From Pseudohaliea rubra DSM 19751 (lineage in GTDB: Bacteria; Pseudomonadota; Gammaproteobacteria; Pseudomonadales; Halieaceae): a stretch of 64,000 bases of DNA. Of the stretch, positions 45,890 to 54,805 are shown piece after piece. Location of the stretch: positions 112,274 through 176,273 of the forward strand of contig NZ_KN234746.1 in NCBI RefSeq assembly GCF_000764025.1, read 5' to 3'. Numbering within the stretch: the stretch's first letter is position 1; every line of letters starts with the position of its first letter. The notes under the pieces were generated by a model. It was not told the DNA's origin. It saw nothing but the letters and a program-made list of their open reading frames with translations, and searched no databases. The position numbers and the translations under genes are program-made.

Positions 45890-48438
45890 GGAGACGACAT
45901 CCGCCCCCCGGCAAGAGCGCCCTCGGCCCAGTCGGCCAGCTGCCCTCGGTGGATCTTGGCGTTGTGGCGCCGATCCACCGGCACCCTCGGTACCTCCAGC
46001 ACGGCGGCCACCGGGACCCCGGCAACGGCGCGCACGGCATCCGTCCGGTCGACAGAGGCCAGCCGTGGCCGTCGCGGCGGATCGGTCGGCCGGAGGATGG
46101 CGACGCTCTGCTGCGTACCCGGCGGGCCAACACCGACTACTGCTGCCTGGGCAATACCGGGCAGTGACTCGATAGCGTGCTCGATGCCGACCGGAGTCAC
46201 CGGTCCTTCAGCGGTGGTGACGATATCAGCCATGCGCCCCTCGACCCACAGCCGGCCCTGGTCGTCGAAGTGCCCGACATCGCCGCTGCGGTGCCAACCC
46301 GGCGGCGTCGCCGCGGCTTGCTGAGTCGCCCACAAGCTGTCGTAGGTCTCTTTCATGTGGGGCGCCCGGATAAGTATTTCGCCAGTCACGCCAGGGTTAT
46401 CCGTCAACTCATCGGAGGCCTCGCCGCCGCGGTCGAGCGGGCTGATCCGCACCGTAACCCCGGCCACGGGGAACCCGACACACACGCCGTTGCCATTGCC
46501 GGCTGCCTCGATGCCCTCGAGGGTAATATCGGCGACCGGCAGCACCTCGGTCATCCCATAGGGCGTGTGTGCCTCGGCCCCAGGCATCAATGTCCTGGCG
46601 TTGCGCAGGACGTCGGGGTGCACCGGGGCGCCGGCTGACAGAAGCATCCGAACTCCCTTGAGAGCCTGGTAGGCGGCAGAGGAGAGGGCGTCGGCGGTGG
46701 CCGCGATACTGGTAAGGGCTGCGGGAGAGGCGAAAACGAGTGTGGCGTCGATGGCGGAAACGGCGTCAACGAGCGCCGTGGCGCTCAGGGTGCCCGGCGA
46801 CGTAACGTCCATATCAGGCACCATCGATGTGATCCCCATGGCCGGACCATACAGGGCGAAAGGACCGAAGGCTGCCACGAGCCGATCGGCACCCGTGATG
46901 CCGTAGGCGGCCATAAGCGCATCACGCTGGGCCTGCAGCTGGTGGTGTCGATAGGCGACACCTTTGGCCGGTCCCGTCGAACCCGATGTGAACACAACCG
47001 CGGCGGCGGCGTCGTCGACGGGCGGGTCAGGGAGCGGGCTGCCCTGGCCGATCGCCCGCAGCGCAGGAAGGCTGGTCGCAACCCCTAAGGTTCGATTATG
47101 CAGCGTCGACAGGGTGGTCACCGAGATGCGTTCCCCCGGCCATCGCAGCGCCCGGGCAGCCGCCAGAGCGCGGGGTATCCCGATGACGTACTGCGGCGAT
47201 GCGGATGCCATCGCCCGGGTCAGACCACGCGGACCGAGCCCGGCATCTGCAAGCACCACCACGGCCCCTCGACGCCAGCAGGCGTACAGGGCGATGGTCA
47301 GGTCGATGCCGGGAGGCACCAGCAGGGCCACCCGATCGCCCTTCGCGATGCCGTGCGCGGCCATTCCTGCAGCAACGTGGCGAACGGCGGTCGCCAGCTC
47401 GGCAAAGCTCATCGACCGGTTGCCGCCGTAGCTGGCCTCGGTGATGGCGACGGCGTCGTCGGCGGCACGGGCGTCGAGCGCCGCCCACAGCGGACTGCGG
47501 CCTCCCGGCGCAGGCGTTGGCGGGGACGGGTCGACTTCGACCCAGCGATGAATCGTCCCGGCGATATCGGCATCCTCAACCACCAGGTGCCCGGCACCGA
47601 TGAAGCGATGTACGTCAGCGTGTGGTAGCCGCGCCTTGAGGTCCCGCAGGTACAGATCGGAGAACACGGGATCTTCTGGCCCCCACAGCAACAGCACCGG
47701 CACCTCAGCCAGGCGCTCCAGCCCCCTTGCAATAGCAGTGAGGTCGTCGTAGCTGGGATGTTCCGCCTCGAGGGGAATGTCGGCGACGAAGTCGCCGATC
47801 GCAGCCCGCCGCTGCGCCGTGCGATAGGGGGCGAAGTAGGCGTTGCGTAAGGCCTTGCGCAGCGGCGGCCGTGCCAGCACCGTTGTTCCCCAGAGGAACA
47901 GCGGCAAGCGGACACAGATCCAGCTGATGAAGGGTCGAACCATCCGGATCAGCAGCGGTGCCCGGGCCCCTTCGGGCTGATGAACAGCGGTATTGACCAG
48001 CACCACGCCGGCGAGCCGGTGGACGTTCTCGACGGCCCACCCCAGGGAGATCGCGCCTCCCCAATCGTGACCGACGGTGATGATCGGGCCGGTGATGTCG
48101 AGGGCATCGATGACCGTTCCGAGGTCGGCGACGCGCTGGCCGAGGCGGCGGGTCGTTCCCGTGCGCTCCGAAAAGCCCATCTCCAGCTGGTCGACGGCGA
48201 TCACCCGCACCCCGGGAGGCGCGGCTGAAATCACGCTGCGCCAGCTATAGGACCAGGTCGGGTTGCCGTGGACACAGACCAGCGTCACCGAGGCATCTTT
48301 GATGCCATTGTCGAGGAGGTGAAAGCCGTGCCCGCCGGCCGTGACGAGCCGCGACCAGGCCGGGGCGAGGCCCGGCAGCTTATCGGGGGGTACTGAGGCC
48401 GCCGCTGGCGAAGTCGCTGCGCCGGGAGCCGGGCTCAC
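45886..48438 (-). CDS. oleBC: OleBC fusion: beta-lactone decarboxylase plus beta-lactone synthetase
   Basis: 850 residues from the GTG at 48438, which overlaps the oleA stop by four bases (GTGA). Longer frames run antisense-free into oleA and are not used. Residues about 30-300 are an alpha/beta hydrolase of the haloalkane-dehalogenase type: VHGNPTWSYSWR, nucleophile Asp125 in GHDWGGAISLG, acid in WGPEDPVFSD, His284 in GAGHLVVED. This is OleB, which decarboxylates the beta-lactone to the cis-olefin. A Pro-rich linker (PSPPTPAPGG) leads into an AMP-forming synthetase with VVFTSGSTGPAKGV, YGMTEVLPV and RSGDVGHFDDQGRLWVEGR, which is OleC. From memory, oleB and oleC are separate in most gammaproteobacteria and fused in actinobacteria such as Micrococcus. 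Confidence 0.9.
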   Translation of the reverse strand: MSPAPGAATSPAAASVPPDKLPGLAPAWSRLVTAGGHGFHLLDNGIKDASVTLVCVHGNPTWSYSWRSVISAAPPGVRVIAVDQLEMGFSERTGTTRRLGQRVADLGTVIDALDITGPIITVGHDWGGAISLGWAVENVHRLAGVVLVNTAVHQPEGARAPLLIRMVRPFISWICVRLPLFLWGTTVLARPPLRKALRNAYFAPYRTAQRRAAIGDFVADIPLEAEHPSYDDLTAIARGLERLAEVPVLLLWGPEDPVFSDLYLRDLKARLPHADVHRFIGAGHLVVEDADIAGTIHRWVEVDPSPPTPAPGGRSPLWAALDARAADDAVAITEASYGGNRSMSFAELATAVRHVAAGMAAHGIAKGDRVALLVPPGIDLTIALYACWRRGAVVVLADAGLGPRGLTRAMASASPQYVIGIPRALAAARALRWPGERISVTTLSTLHNRTLGVATSLPALRAIGQGSPLPDPPVDDAAAAVVFTSGSTGPAKGVAYRHHQLQAQRDALMAAYGITGADRLVAAFGPFALYGPAMGITSMVPDMDVTSPGTLSATALVDAVSAIDATLVFASPAALTSIAATADALSSAAYQALKGVRMLLSAGAPVHPDVLRNARTLMPGAEAHTPYGMTEVLPVADITLEGIEAAGNGNGVCVGFPVAGVTVRISPLDRGGEASDELTDNPGVTGEILIRAPHMKETYDSLWATQQAAATPPGWHRSGDVGHFDDQGRLWVEGRMADIVTTAEGPVTPVGIEHAIESLPGIAQAAVVGVGPPGTQQSVAILRPTDPPRRPRLASVDRTDAVRAVAGVPVAAVLEVPRVPVDRRHNAKIHRGQLADWAEGALAGGRMSSP

Positions 48439-49454
48439 CAGGCGATCTCGAGGGCCATGGCGTTGATGCCCGAGCCCATACCCAGGCACAGGACCCGGTC
48501 CCCGGCGTTCAGCGACGCTGACTCCTGGGCGAGGGTCAACGGAACCGCGGCGGGGCCGGTGTTCCCCAGCCTGGGATAGGTGAGGGGCACCCGGGTGGCG
48601 TCGATGCCGAGACGTTCGCACAGCATTGACGTATGCACGGACGATATCTGGTGGATCACGTAGCGGTCCATAGCAAGCCAGCCGTATTCCTCGGCATTCG
48701 CCCAGGCAAGCCGGGAGACGCCGAGACCGGCGTCGAGGAGGGCTGCCGTGTCGGTGCGCATCTGGTCGAGGGTGCCCACGCACAGCTTGTGATGCGAGGT
48801 GTCTGCCCGGTTGATGCCAGCGACGATCCGGTGACTGCCGGCATTCTCCGAGTGGCGACCCAGCACCATAGCCGCCGCTCCCGATCCCAGCGTCAGGGTG
48901 GCAAACTCGGCGAACAGGTCGGCCGCCGTCGCCTCGTCCGAAGCGAGACGCTCGAGGGTTTTCTCCTGCGGCTGGCGGGACCCCTCCCCGTCGACGATGA
49001 GAGCGAAGTCGATCTGGTGGCTGTCGAGCATCATTCCTGCAACCTGCATGGCGTTCATGAAGCCGAGGCAGGCGTTGGCCAGGTCGAAATTCAGACACGA
49101 TGTGGGCAGGTCGAGGAGATGGTGGACGGTGACCGCCGATGACGGTTCGACCCGGTCCCTGCTCACCGACGTGTCGATGAGCAGCCCCACCGCATCCGGA
49201 CTGATTCCTGCGGCCGCCATCGCTTTGCGCCCTGCTTCTGCTGCGGCCTCGGTAAAGGTGTGACCCCTGGGCCACCAGCGTCGCTCCACGATGCCGGCAA
49301 GGTTCTCAAGGAGCCCCGGCTGGGTTCCGAGGCGCTCGTAGGTGTGCATGAGGCGCTCGTCGAAGGACGCCGAGGTGACGACCTCAGGCGCGTGGTGGGC
49401 GGTAACGGACACGATCGCGGTGTCCTTGAGGTTGAAGGTAGCGTTTCCGGACAT
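48435..49454 (-). CDS. oleA: OleA, thiolase-fold acyl-CoA condensing enzyme
   Basis: Joins two fatty acyl-CoAs head to head by non-decarboxylative Claisen condensation, the first step of long-chain olefin synthesis. It has 339 residues. The nucleophile is Cys129 in DLANACLGFMNAM, with His268 in YVIHQISSVH and Asn298 in PRLGNTGPAA. Glu103 in RVEPSSAVTVHH lies 26 residues before the Cys, the same spacing as the base Glu117 and Cys143 of Xanthomonas OleA (from memory). This separates it from ordinary FabH. Start ATG at 49454. A small AATGA/TCATT inverted repeat (49474-49487) lies in its leader. Confidence 0.9.
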   Translation of the reverse strand: MSGNATFNLKDTAIVSVTAHHAPEVVTSASFDERLMHTYERLGTQPGLLENLAGIVERRWWPRGHTFTEAAAEAGRKAMAAAGISPDAVGLLIDTSVSRDRVEPSSAVTVHHLLDLPTSCLNFDLANACLGFMNAMQVAGMMLDSHQIDFALIVDGEGSRQPQEKTLERLASDEATAADLFAEFATLTLGSGAAAMVLGRHSENAGSHRIVAGINRADTSHHKLCVGTLDQMRTDTAALLDAGLGVSRLAWANAEEYGWLAMDRYVIHQISSVHTSMLCERLGIDATRVPLTYPRLGNTGPAAVPLTLAQESASLNAGDRVLCLGMGSGINAMALEIAW

Positions 49455-49695
49455 CAGGGCTCTCTGGAGGATAAATGAATAATCATTGCAGCGCGGCCAG
49501 CCTGGCAGCTGCCATTCTAAACTGATTCACAGGTCACGACGGTTTTGAGCGCTGTGGATCCTACGCATGATGCCCGGGCGCAGGCAACGGCGCCGTTTGA
49601 AATCGCGCTGCAGAGGCGGTGCGCGCGGTATGGCTTCTCCCCTGTTCCGCAGTCATGGCACTACCGGGACTTCCACCGGGACCGCACTGTCGCCC

Positions 49696-50151
49696 TCAGG
49701 CCCGCCCCGACCATGAGTACAGCCAGTATCCACAGCGCGATAGACGAGTTGCAGGCACAGGAGCAGCCGGCGGAGCGACGCTTTGTTCGCCCAACACCCC
49801 GTCCAGCGGTGACAGTTCCAATGGCAGTACCGTCGAACGATCTGAAGCGACGACAACCCCCTCCTGTCGAAGGGTGGTGTAACCGGTAAACTGAATCTGA
49901 ATCACGTACTCACCGGGTGCGAGGGAACTGATCACGAAATCCCCATCGAAATTTGTTACCCCCCAGGCTTTTAACTGCTGGTCTTGGAAGGCATTGACCT
50001 GGACAAAGGGAAGCGGCTGTCCGGCTTCTTTATCGATTACCGTGCCCTGCACAGAGCCAACGCCGCTTTGGGCAAAGCCGGCACTCGCCGAAAGCAGGAG
50101 CAGCAAGAATGAACAGACAAGTTTTTTAAGCATGGGGCTGACCCCGGTCAT
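49696..50151 (-). CDS. Small secreted protein with carboxypeptidase-regulatory-like domain
   Basis: About 151 residues. The start is the ATG at 50151, chosen because GGAGGT lies seven bases before it; an ATG at 50133 is the alternative. A signal peptide (LVCSFLLLLLSASAGFAQ) is followed by one beta-sandwich domain with SVQGTVIDKEAGQPLPFVQV, VTNFDGDFVISSLAPGEYVI and FTGYTTLRQEG. This is the domain found at the N-terminus of Bacteroidetes TonB-dependent receptors. The C-terminus (RLSRCGYWLYSWSGRA) looks unlike any receptor plug, so the gene may be a truncated remnant or a free-standing surface protein. Codons here are visibly more AT-rich than in its neighbours. Confidence 0.65.
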   Translation of the reverse strand: MTGVSPMLKKLVCSFLLLLLSASAGFAQSGVGSVQGTVIDKEAGQPLPFVQVNAFQDQQLKAWGVTNFDGDFVISSLAPGEYVIQIQFTGYTTLRQEGVVVASDRSTVLPLELSPLDGVLGEQSVAPPAAPVPATRLSRCGYWLYSWSGRA

Positions 50152-50190
50152 GGTGTCCACCTCCCCGACTTAAAAGCTTAAGTTTTAAGC

Positions 50191-50225
50191 ACGCTGCAAC
50201 TACTGAAGCTCAGTAGTTGCAGCGT
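50191..50225. repeat. Long perfect stem-loop, 16-base arms, downstream of guaA
   Basis: Left arm 50191-50206 (ACGCTGCAACTACTGA), loop AGC, right arm 50210-50225. It is 17 bases past the guaA stop on the minus strand and upstream of the small secreted-protein gene. As an RNA hairpin it could end or protect the guaBA transcript, but only an A/T-rich stretch without a clean T run follows. A second, AT-rich inverted repeat (CTTAAAA/TTTTAAG) lies next to it at about 50169-50189. Confidence 0.7.
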
Positions 50226-50241
50226 TGACATAGATTACTAA

Positions 50242-51816
50242 TTACTCCCACTCAATCGTCGCCGGCGGCTTCGAGCTGATGTCGTAGGTGACTCGGGAAA
50301 CGCCGCTGATCTCGTTGATGATGCGGTTGGAGACGGTCTCGAGAAGTTCATAGGGCAGGTGCGCCCAGCGGGCGGTCATGAAGTCCACGGTCTCGACGGC
50401 ACGCAGGGCGATAACGTATTCATAGCGGCGGCCGTCGCCGACCACGCCGACGGACTTTACCGGCAGGAACACGGCAAAGGCCTGACTGGTCTTGTCGTAC
50501 CAGCCGCTGGCGCGCAGTTCCTCGATAAAGATGGCGTCGGCGCGGCGCAACAGGTCCGCGTATTCCTTCTTCACTTCGCCGAGGATACGCACGCCGAGCC
50601 CCGGCCCCGGGAACGGATGGCGATAGACCATGTCCCAGGGGAGGCCGAGTTCGAGGCCGATCTTGCGCACCTCGTCCTTGAACAGCTCCCGCAGCGGCTC
50701 CACCAGTTCCAGCGTCATGTCCTCAGGCAGGCCGCCGACATTGTGATGCGACTTGATCACGTGGGCCTTGCCGGTATTGGCGCCAGCAGACTCGATGACG
50801 TCCGGGTAGATGGTGCCCTGGGCGAGCCAGCGCACGTCCTCAAGCTTTGCCGCCTCGATGTCGAAGACCTCGATAAAGCTGTTGCCGATGAGCTTGCGCT
50901 TGGCCTCCGGGTCATCAACGCCGGCGAGGCGGCCGAGGAACAGGTCCTCCGCAGCGACGCGGATCACGCGCACGCCCATGTGGCTGGCGAACATCTCCAT
51001 GACCTGGTCGCCCTCGTTGAGACGCAGCAGGCCGTTGTCGACAAAAACGCAGGTGAGCTGGTCGCCAATGGCGCGATGCAGGAGCGCCGCGACCACGGAG
51101 GAATCCACCCCGCCGGAAAGGCCCAGCAGTACCTTGTCGCTGCCGACGGTCTCGCGCACCCGGGCAATGGCATCTTCTACGATATTCGCCGGCGTCCACA
51201 GCGCCTGGCAGCCGCAGAGGTCATGCACGAAATGTTCGAAGATACGCTTGCCCTGCAGCGTATGGGTGACCTCCGGGTGGAACTGGATACCGAAGAAAGG
51301 CTTCTCCCGGTGGGCCATGGCGGCGATCGGGCAGCTCGGCGTGGCGGCAGTCACGTCGAAGCCCTCCGGGACGCGGCTGACCTTGTCGCCGTGACTCATC
51401 CACACATCCAGCAGCGGCGTGCCGTCGCTGTCGAGGTGGTCGCGGATGTCCCGCAACAGGCCGCTGTTGGCCGTGAGGCGGATCTGCGCGTAGCCGAACT
51501 CACTCGTGGGCGAGCCCTCGACCTCGCCGCCGAACTGCGCGGCCATGGTCTGCATGCCGTAGCAGATACCGAGCACCGGCACGCCGAGCTCGAAGACGAT
51601 GGCCGGGGCGCGGGGGGAGCCGGCCTCAGGCACGGACTCGGGGCCGCCGGAAAGGATGATGCCCCGCGGGGCGAAGGCGCGGATGGCGTCCTCGTCGAGA
51701 TCCCAGGGGCGGATCTCGCTGTAGACGCCGCTTTCCCGCACCCGCCGGGCAATGAGCTGGGTGTACTGCGAGCCGAAATCCAGGATCAGGATCTTCTCGG
51801 CATGAATGTCGGTCAT
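50242..51816 (-). CDS. guaA: GMP synthase (glutamine-hydrolysing)
   Basis: Aminates XMP to GMP. The 524 residues contain an N-terminal class I glutaminase with Cys in [12 protein letters not shown] and the His/Glu pair in [12 protein letters not shown], the ATP pyrophosphatase loop [14 protein letters not shown], and a C-terminal dimerisation domain ending [15 protein letters not shown]. It follows guaB on the same strand after 25 bases. Confidence 0.98.
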   Translation of the reverse strand: MTDIHAEKILILDFGSQYTQLIARRVRESGVYSEIRPWDLDEDAIRAFAPRGIILSGGPESVPEAGSPRAPAIVFELGVPVLGICYGMQTMAAQFGGEVEGSPTSEFGYAQIRLTANSGLLRDIRDHLDSDGTPLLDVWMSHGDKVSRVPEGFDVTAATPSCPIAAMAHREKPFFGIQFHPEVTHTLQGKRIFEHFVHDLCGCQALWTPANIVEDAIARVRETVGSDKVLLGLSGGVDSSVVAALLHRAIGDQLTCVFVDNGLLRLNEGDQVMEMFASHMGVRVIRVAAEDLFLGRLAGVDDPEAKRKLIGNSFIEVFDIEAAKLEDVRWLAQGTIYPDVIESAGANTGKAHVIKSHHNVGGLPEDMTLELVEPLRELFKDEVRKIGLELGLPWDMVYRHPFPGPGLGVRILGEVKKEYADLLRRADAIFIEELRASGWYDKTSQAFAVFLPVKSVGVVGDGRRYEYVIALRAVETVDFMTARWAHLPYELLETVSNRIINEISGVSRVTYDISSKPPATIEWE

Positions 51817-51841
51817 GGGCGGGAGTCCGGCGCCGGGCGCC

Positions 51842-53311
51842 TCAGCTGACGGGGTAGTTCGGCGCTTCCTTGGTGATGGAGACGTCGTGGACGTGGGACT
51901 CGGTCATGCCCGCAGCGCTCACCCGCACCAGCCGCGGCCGGGTGCGCATGGTGTCGATGTCCCGGGAACCGGTGTAGCCCATGGCCGAGCGCACGCCGCC
52001 CATGAGCTGGTGGATGATCGCCGACGCCGGGCCCTTGTAGGGCACGCGGCCCTCGATACCTTCCGGCACGAGCTTCTCCGCACCCTTGCTCGCGTCCTGA
52101 AAATAGCGGTCCGAAGAGCCCAGCTGCGTGGACATGGCGCCGAGAGAACCCATGCCGCGATAGGCCTTGTAGGTTCGGCCCTGATAGAGCTCGACCTCTC
52201 CGGGCGCTTCCTCGGTGCCGGCGAACATGGAGCCCATCATCACCGAGTGTGCCCCTGCCGCGATGGCCTTGGCGATGTCCCCGGAGAAGCGGATGCCACC
52301 GTCGGCGATCACGGGTACATCGGTGTCCTCAAGAGCCGCAGTCACGTTGGCGATGGCCGTCATCTGCGGCACGCCGATGCCGGTAACTACCCGGGTCGTA
52401 CAGATAGAACCGGGGCCGATACCGACCTTGACCGCGTCAGCACCGGCCTCGGCGAGGGCTTTCGCTGCCTCGCCGGTGGCAATATTGCCACCGATAACCT
52501 GTACCTCGGGGAAGTGGTCCTTGATCCACTTGACGCGATTCAGAACGTTACGAGAGTGGCCATGGGCCGTATCGACCACAATGACGTCGACGCCGGCGCG
52601 GACGAGCGCAGCCACCCGTTCGTCCGTGTCGGCGCTGGTGCCCACAGAAGCACCGACGCGCAGTCGGCCGTGTTCATCCTTGCAGGCGTGGGGGAAGCTC
52701 TCTGCCTTATCGAAGTCCTTGACGGTGATCATCCCCGTGAGGTCAAAGTCGGCGTTGACCACGAGAATCTTCTCGATGCGGTGCTGGTGCAGGAGCTGCT
52801 GCACTTCCTCGGCGCTGGCGCCTTCGCGCACGGTCACCAGCTTTTCCTTCGGCGTCATGATGCTGGCGACGGTGCGATCCAGGGACGTCTCGAAGCGCAG
52901 GTCGCGGCGGGTGACAATTCCCACGAGGTCGTCGCCGTTCAGCACCGGCACCCCGGAGATGCCGTTGGCGCGGGTAAGCTCGACGAGCTCTGCGATGGTC
53001 GCAGTCTGCTGGATCGTGATCGGGTCCTTGACCACACCGCTCTCGAATTTCTTGACCCGGCGCACGTGGTCCGCCTGCTCGGCGATGCTCATGCTCTTGT
53101 GCACGATGCCCACGCCGCCCTCCTGGGCCAGGGCAATGGCGAGGCGTGACTCGGTGACCGTGTCCATCGCCGAGGAAATCAGCGGGATATTGAGAACGAT
53201 CTCCCGGGTAAGGCGCGTGCGCAGGGACACGTCTGTGGCGACCACATCCGAGTAACCGGGCAGCAGCAGGACGTCATCAAAAGTGAGAGCTTCCTCGTCG
53301 ATGCGAAGCAT
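51842..53311 (-). CDS. guaB: Inosine-5'-monophosphate dehydrogenase
   Basis: Oxidises IMP to XMP with NAD. It has 489 residues from the ATG at 53311 ([19 protein letters not shown]); the frame is open 13 codons further but lies beyond the likely transcript leader. Two CBS domains occupy about residues 95-205. The catalytic Cys is in [13 protein letters not shown], and the mobile flap region holds GMGSLGAM and YKGPASAI. It shares a divergent promoter region with xseA. Confidence 0.98.
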   Translation of the reverse strand: MLRIDEEALTFDDVLLLPGYSDVVATDVSLRTRLTREIVLNIPLISSAMDTVTESRLAIALAQEGGVGIVHKSMSIAEQADHVRRVKKFESGVVKDPITIQQTATIAELVELTRANGISGVPVLNGDDLVGIVTRRDLRFETSLDRTVASIMTPKEKLVTVREGASAEEVQQLLHQHRIEKILVVNADFDLTGMITVKDFDKAESFPHACKDEHGRLRVGASVGTSADTDERVAALVRAGVDVIVVDTAHGHSRNVLNRVKWIKDHFPEVQVIGGNIATGEAAKALAEAGADAVKVGIGPGSICTTRVVTGIGVPQMTAIANVTAALEDTDVPVIADGGIRFSGDIAKAIAAGAHSVMMGSMFAGTEEAPGEVELYQGRTYKAYRGMGSLGAMSTQLGSSDRYFQDASKGAEKLVPEGIEGRVPYKGPASAIIHQLMGGVRSAMGYTGSRDIDTMRTRPRLVRVSAAGMTESHVHDVSITKEAPNYPVS

Positions 53312-53346
53312 GGCCGGGTCTCCGTTGGCGGGGAGGTGGTAAACAT

Positions 53347-53379
53347 GCAATTATAATTGCTTGGCTCTTCCCAGGTAAA
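53347..53379. promoter_or_regulatory. Shared divergent promoter of guaBA and xseA with palindromic -10
   Basis: GCAATTATAATTGC (53347-53360) is a perfect 14-base palindrome that contains TATAAT on both strands. For guaB (minus) the -10 is 53350-53355, with TTTACC at 53374-53379 as -35 (18-base spacer). For xseA (plus) the -10 is 53352-53357, with no good -35 at normal spacing. The two cannot be used at the same time. Confidence 0.55.
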
Positions 53380-53410
53380 CCAGCGCCCTTTTTTTTGCAG
53401 GCTACCGCCA

Positions 53411-54784
53411 GTGCAGACCACCGCCAGCTCACCCCCCGCCGTCTCCGTCAGCCGCCTCGCGCGGGAGGTGAAGACCCTCCTCGAGAGCCACTTCGACTTC
53501 GTCTGGGTCGAAGGCGAGATCTCCAACCTCGCCCGCCCCGCCTCCGGCCACTGGTACTTCTCCCTAAAGGACGACGGCGCGCAGGTGCGCTGCGCCATGT
53601 TCCGCCGCGCCAACCAGCGGCTGCGCTTTACCCCGGAGAACGGGGACGCGGTACGCCTGCGCGCCCGGGTCTCCCTTTACGAGGCCCGGGGGGACTTCCA
53701 GCTCATCGTGGAATACCTCGAGCCCGCGGGCGCCGGGGCCCTGCAGGCGCGCTTCGAGGCCCTCCGGGCCAAGCTCGAGGCCGAGGGCCTGTTCGCCGCT
53801 GAACGCAAGCTCCCGCTGCCGGCGGCGCCGGCCCACCTCGGCATCATCACCTCCGCCACCGGCGCAGCCCTGCAGGATATGCTCACGGTACTCCGACGCC
53901 GCTGCCCGCTGATCCGCGTCTCGCTGCTGCCGGTGCCGGTGCAGGGCGTCGAGGCGGCACCGGCGCTCTGCGCAGCCATCGCCCGGGCCAACCGCTGGCA
54001 GGAAAGCGGCGCAGCGTGTTTCGACGCCCTCATCGTCGGCCGCGGCGGCGGCTCCCTGGAAGACCTCTGGGCCTTCAATGAGGAGAGCGTGGCCCGCGCC
54101 ATTGCCGACAGCGCACTCCCCGTGGTGAGCGCCGTGGGCCACGAGACGGACATCACCATCGCCGACCTGGTGGCAGACCAGCGGGCTCCGACCCCCTCAG
54201 CGGCGGCGGAATTGCTGAGCCCGGATCAGGCCGACTGGCGGCTGCGCCTGGCGCAGCTGGACGAGGCGCTGACCCGCAGCATGGCCCGCCAGCTGCGCGA
54301 TGCCGGCCGTGAGCTCGCCCACCTGCGGGCGCGCCTGAAGCACCCCGGTACACTCCTGCGCGAGCGCGCCCAGCGCCTCGATGACCTCGAGGGCCGGCTG
54401 GCGCGGGCCCAGGCCAGTGCATTCCAGCGGGAGCATCGGCGGCTCGACCGGCTTACGGAGCGGCTTCTGCGCCGTGACCCGCGGCCGCGACTGGCCCGCC
54501 TCGGCGACCGCCTCGATGACGCCGAGCACCGCCTGCGCCAGGCCATGAGCCACGGCCTGGTACGCCGACAGGAACGCCTGTCACGGCTCGCTGCCCTCCT
54601 CGACTCCCTGAGCCCCCTGGCCACCCTGGGGCGAGGCTATGCGATTCTCACTGACGAGAGCGGCGCCATCCTGCGCCGGGCAAGGGATACGTCGGTGGGC
54701 GATGCAGTCGGGGCACGGCTGGCCGAAGGCAGGCTGGCGCTGCGCGTGGAGGGGGTGGAGCGTGTGGAGGAGGACGACCGCTAA
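53411..54784 (+). CDS. xseA: Exodeoxyribonuclease VII large subunit
   Basis: Large subunit of the single-strand-specific exonuclease VII. It has 457 residues from the GTG at 53411, close to the E. coli 456. An N-terminal OB fold (VEGEISNLARPASGHWYFSLKD region), the catalytic domain with HLGIITSATGAALQDML, DALIVGRGGGSLEDLWAFN and SAVGHETDITIADLVAD, and a long Arg-rich coiled coil follow. The small subunit xseB is not in the window. It is convergent with the CRP-type gene (21-base gap). Confidence 0.96.
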   Translation: MQTTASSPPAVSVSRLAREVKTLLESHFDFVWVEGEISNLARPASGHWYFSLKDDGAQVRCAMFRRANQRLRFTPENGDAVRLRARVSLYEARGDFQLIVEYLEPAGAGALQARFEALRAKLEAEGLFAAERKLPLPAAPAHLGIITSATGAALQDMLTVLRRRCPLIRVSLLPVPVQGVEAAPALCAAIARANRWQESGAACFDALIVGRGGGSLEDLWAFNEESVARAIADSALPVVSAVGHETDITIADLVADQRAPTPSAAAELLSPDQADWRLRLAQLDEALTRSMARQLRDAGRELAHLRARLKHPGTLLRERAQRLDDLEGRLARAQASAFQREHRRLDRLTERLLRRDPRPRLARLGDRLDDAEHRLRQAMSHGLVRRQERLSRLAALLDSLSPLATLGRGYAILTDESGAILRRARDTSVGDAVGARLAEGRLALRVEGVERVEEDDR

Positions 54785-54805
54785 GGGCCGCCTCCGGCGC
54801 AAAAA

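Noticed and set aside
48439..49275. Upstream extension of oleBC in the same frame through oleA
   Set aside because: The extension is an out-of-frame reading of oleA with no homology; the GTG at 48438 overlapping the oleA stop is the natural coupled start.
49545..49889. Plus-strand open frame upstream of oleA
   Set aside because: It overlaps the secreted-protein gene antisense, has no ribosome site, and its product is low-complexity.
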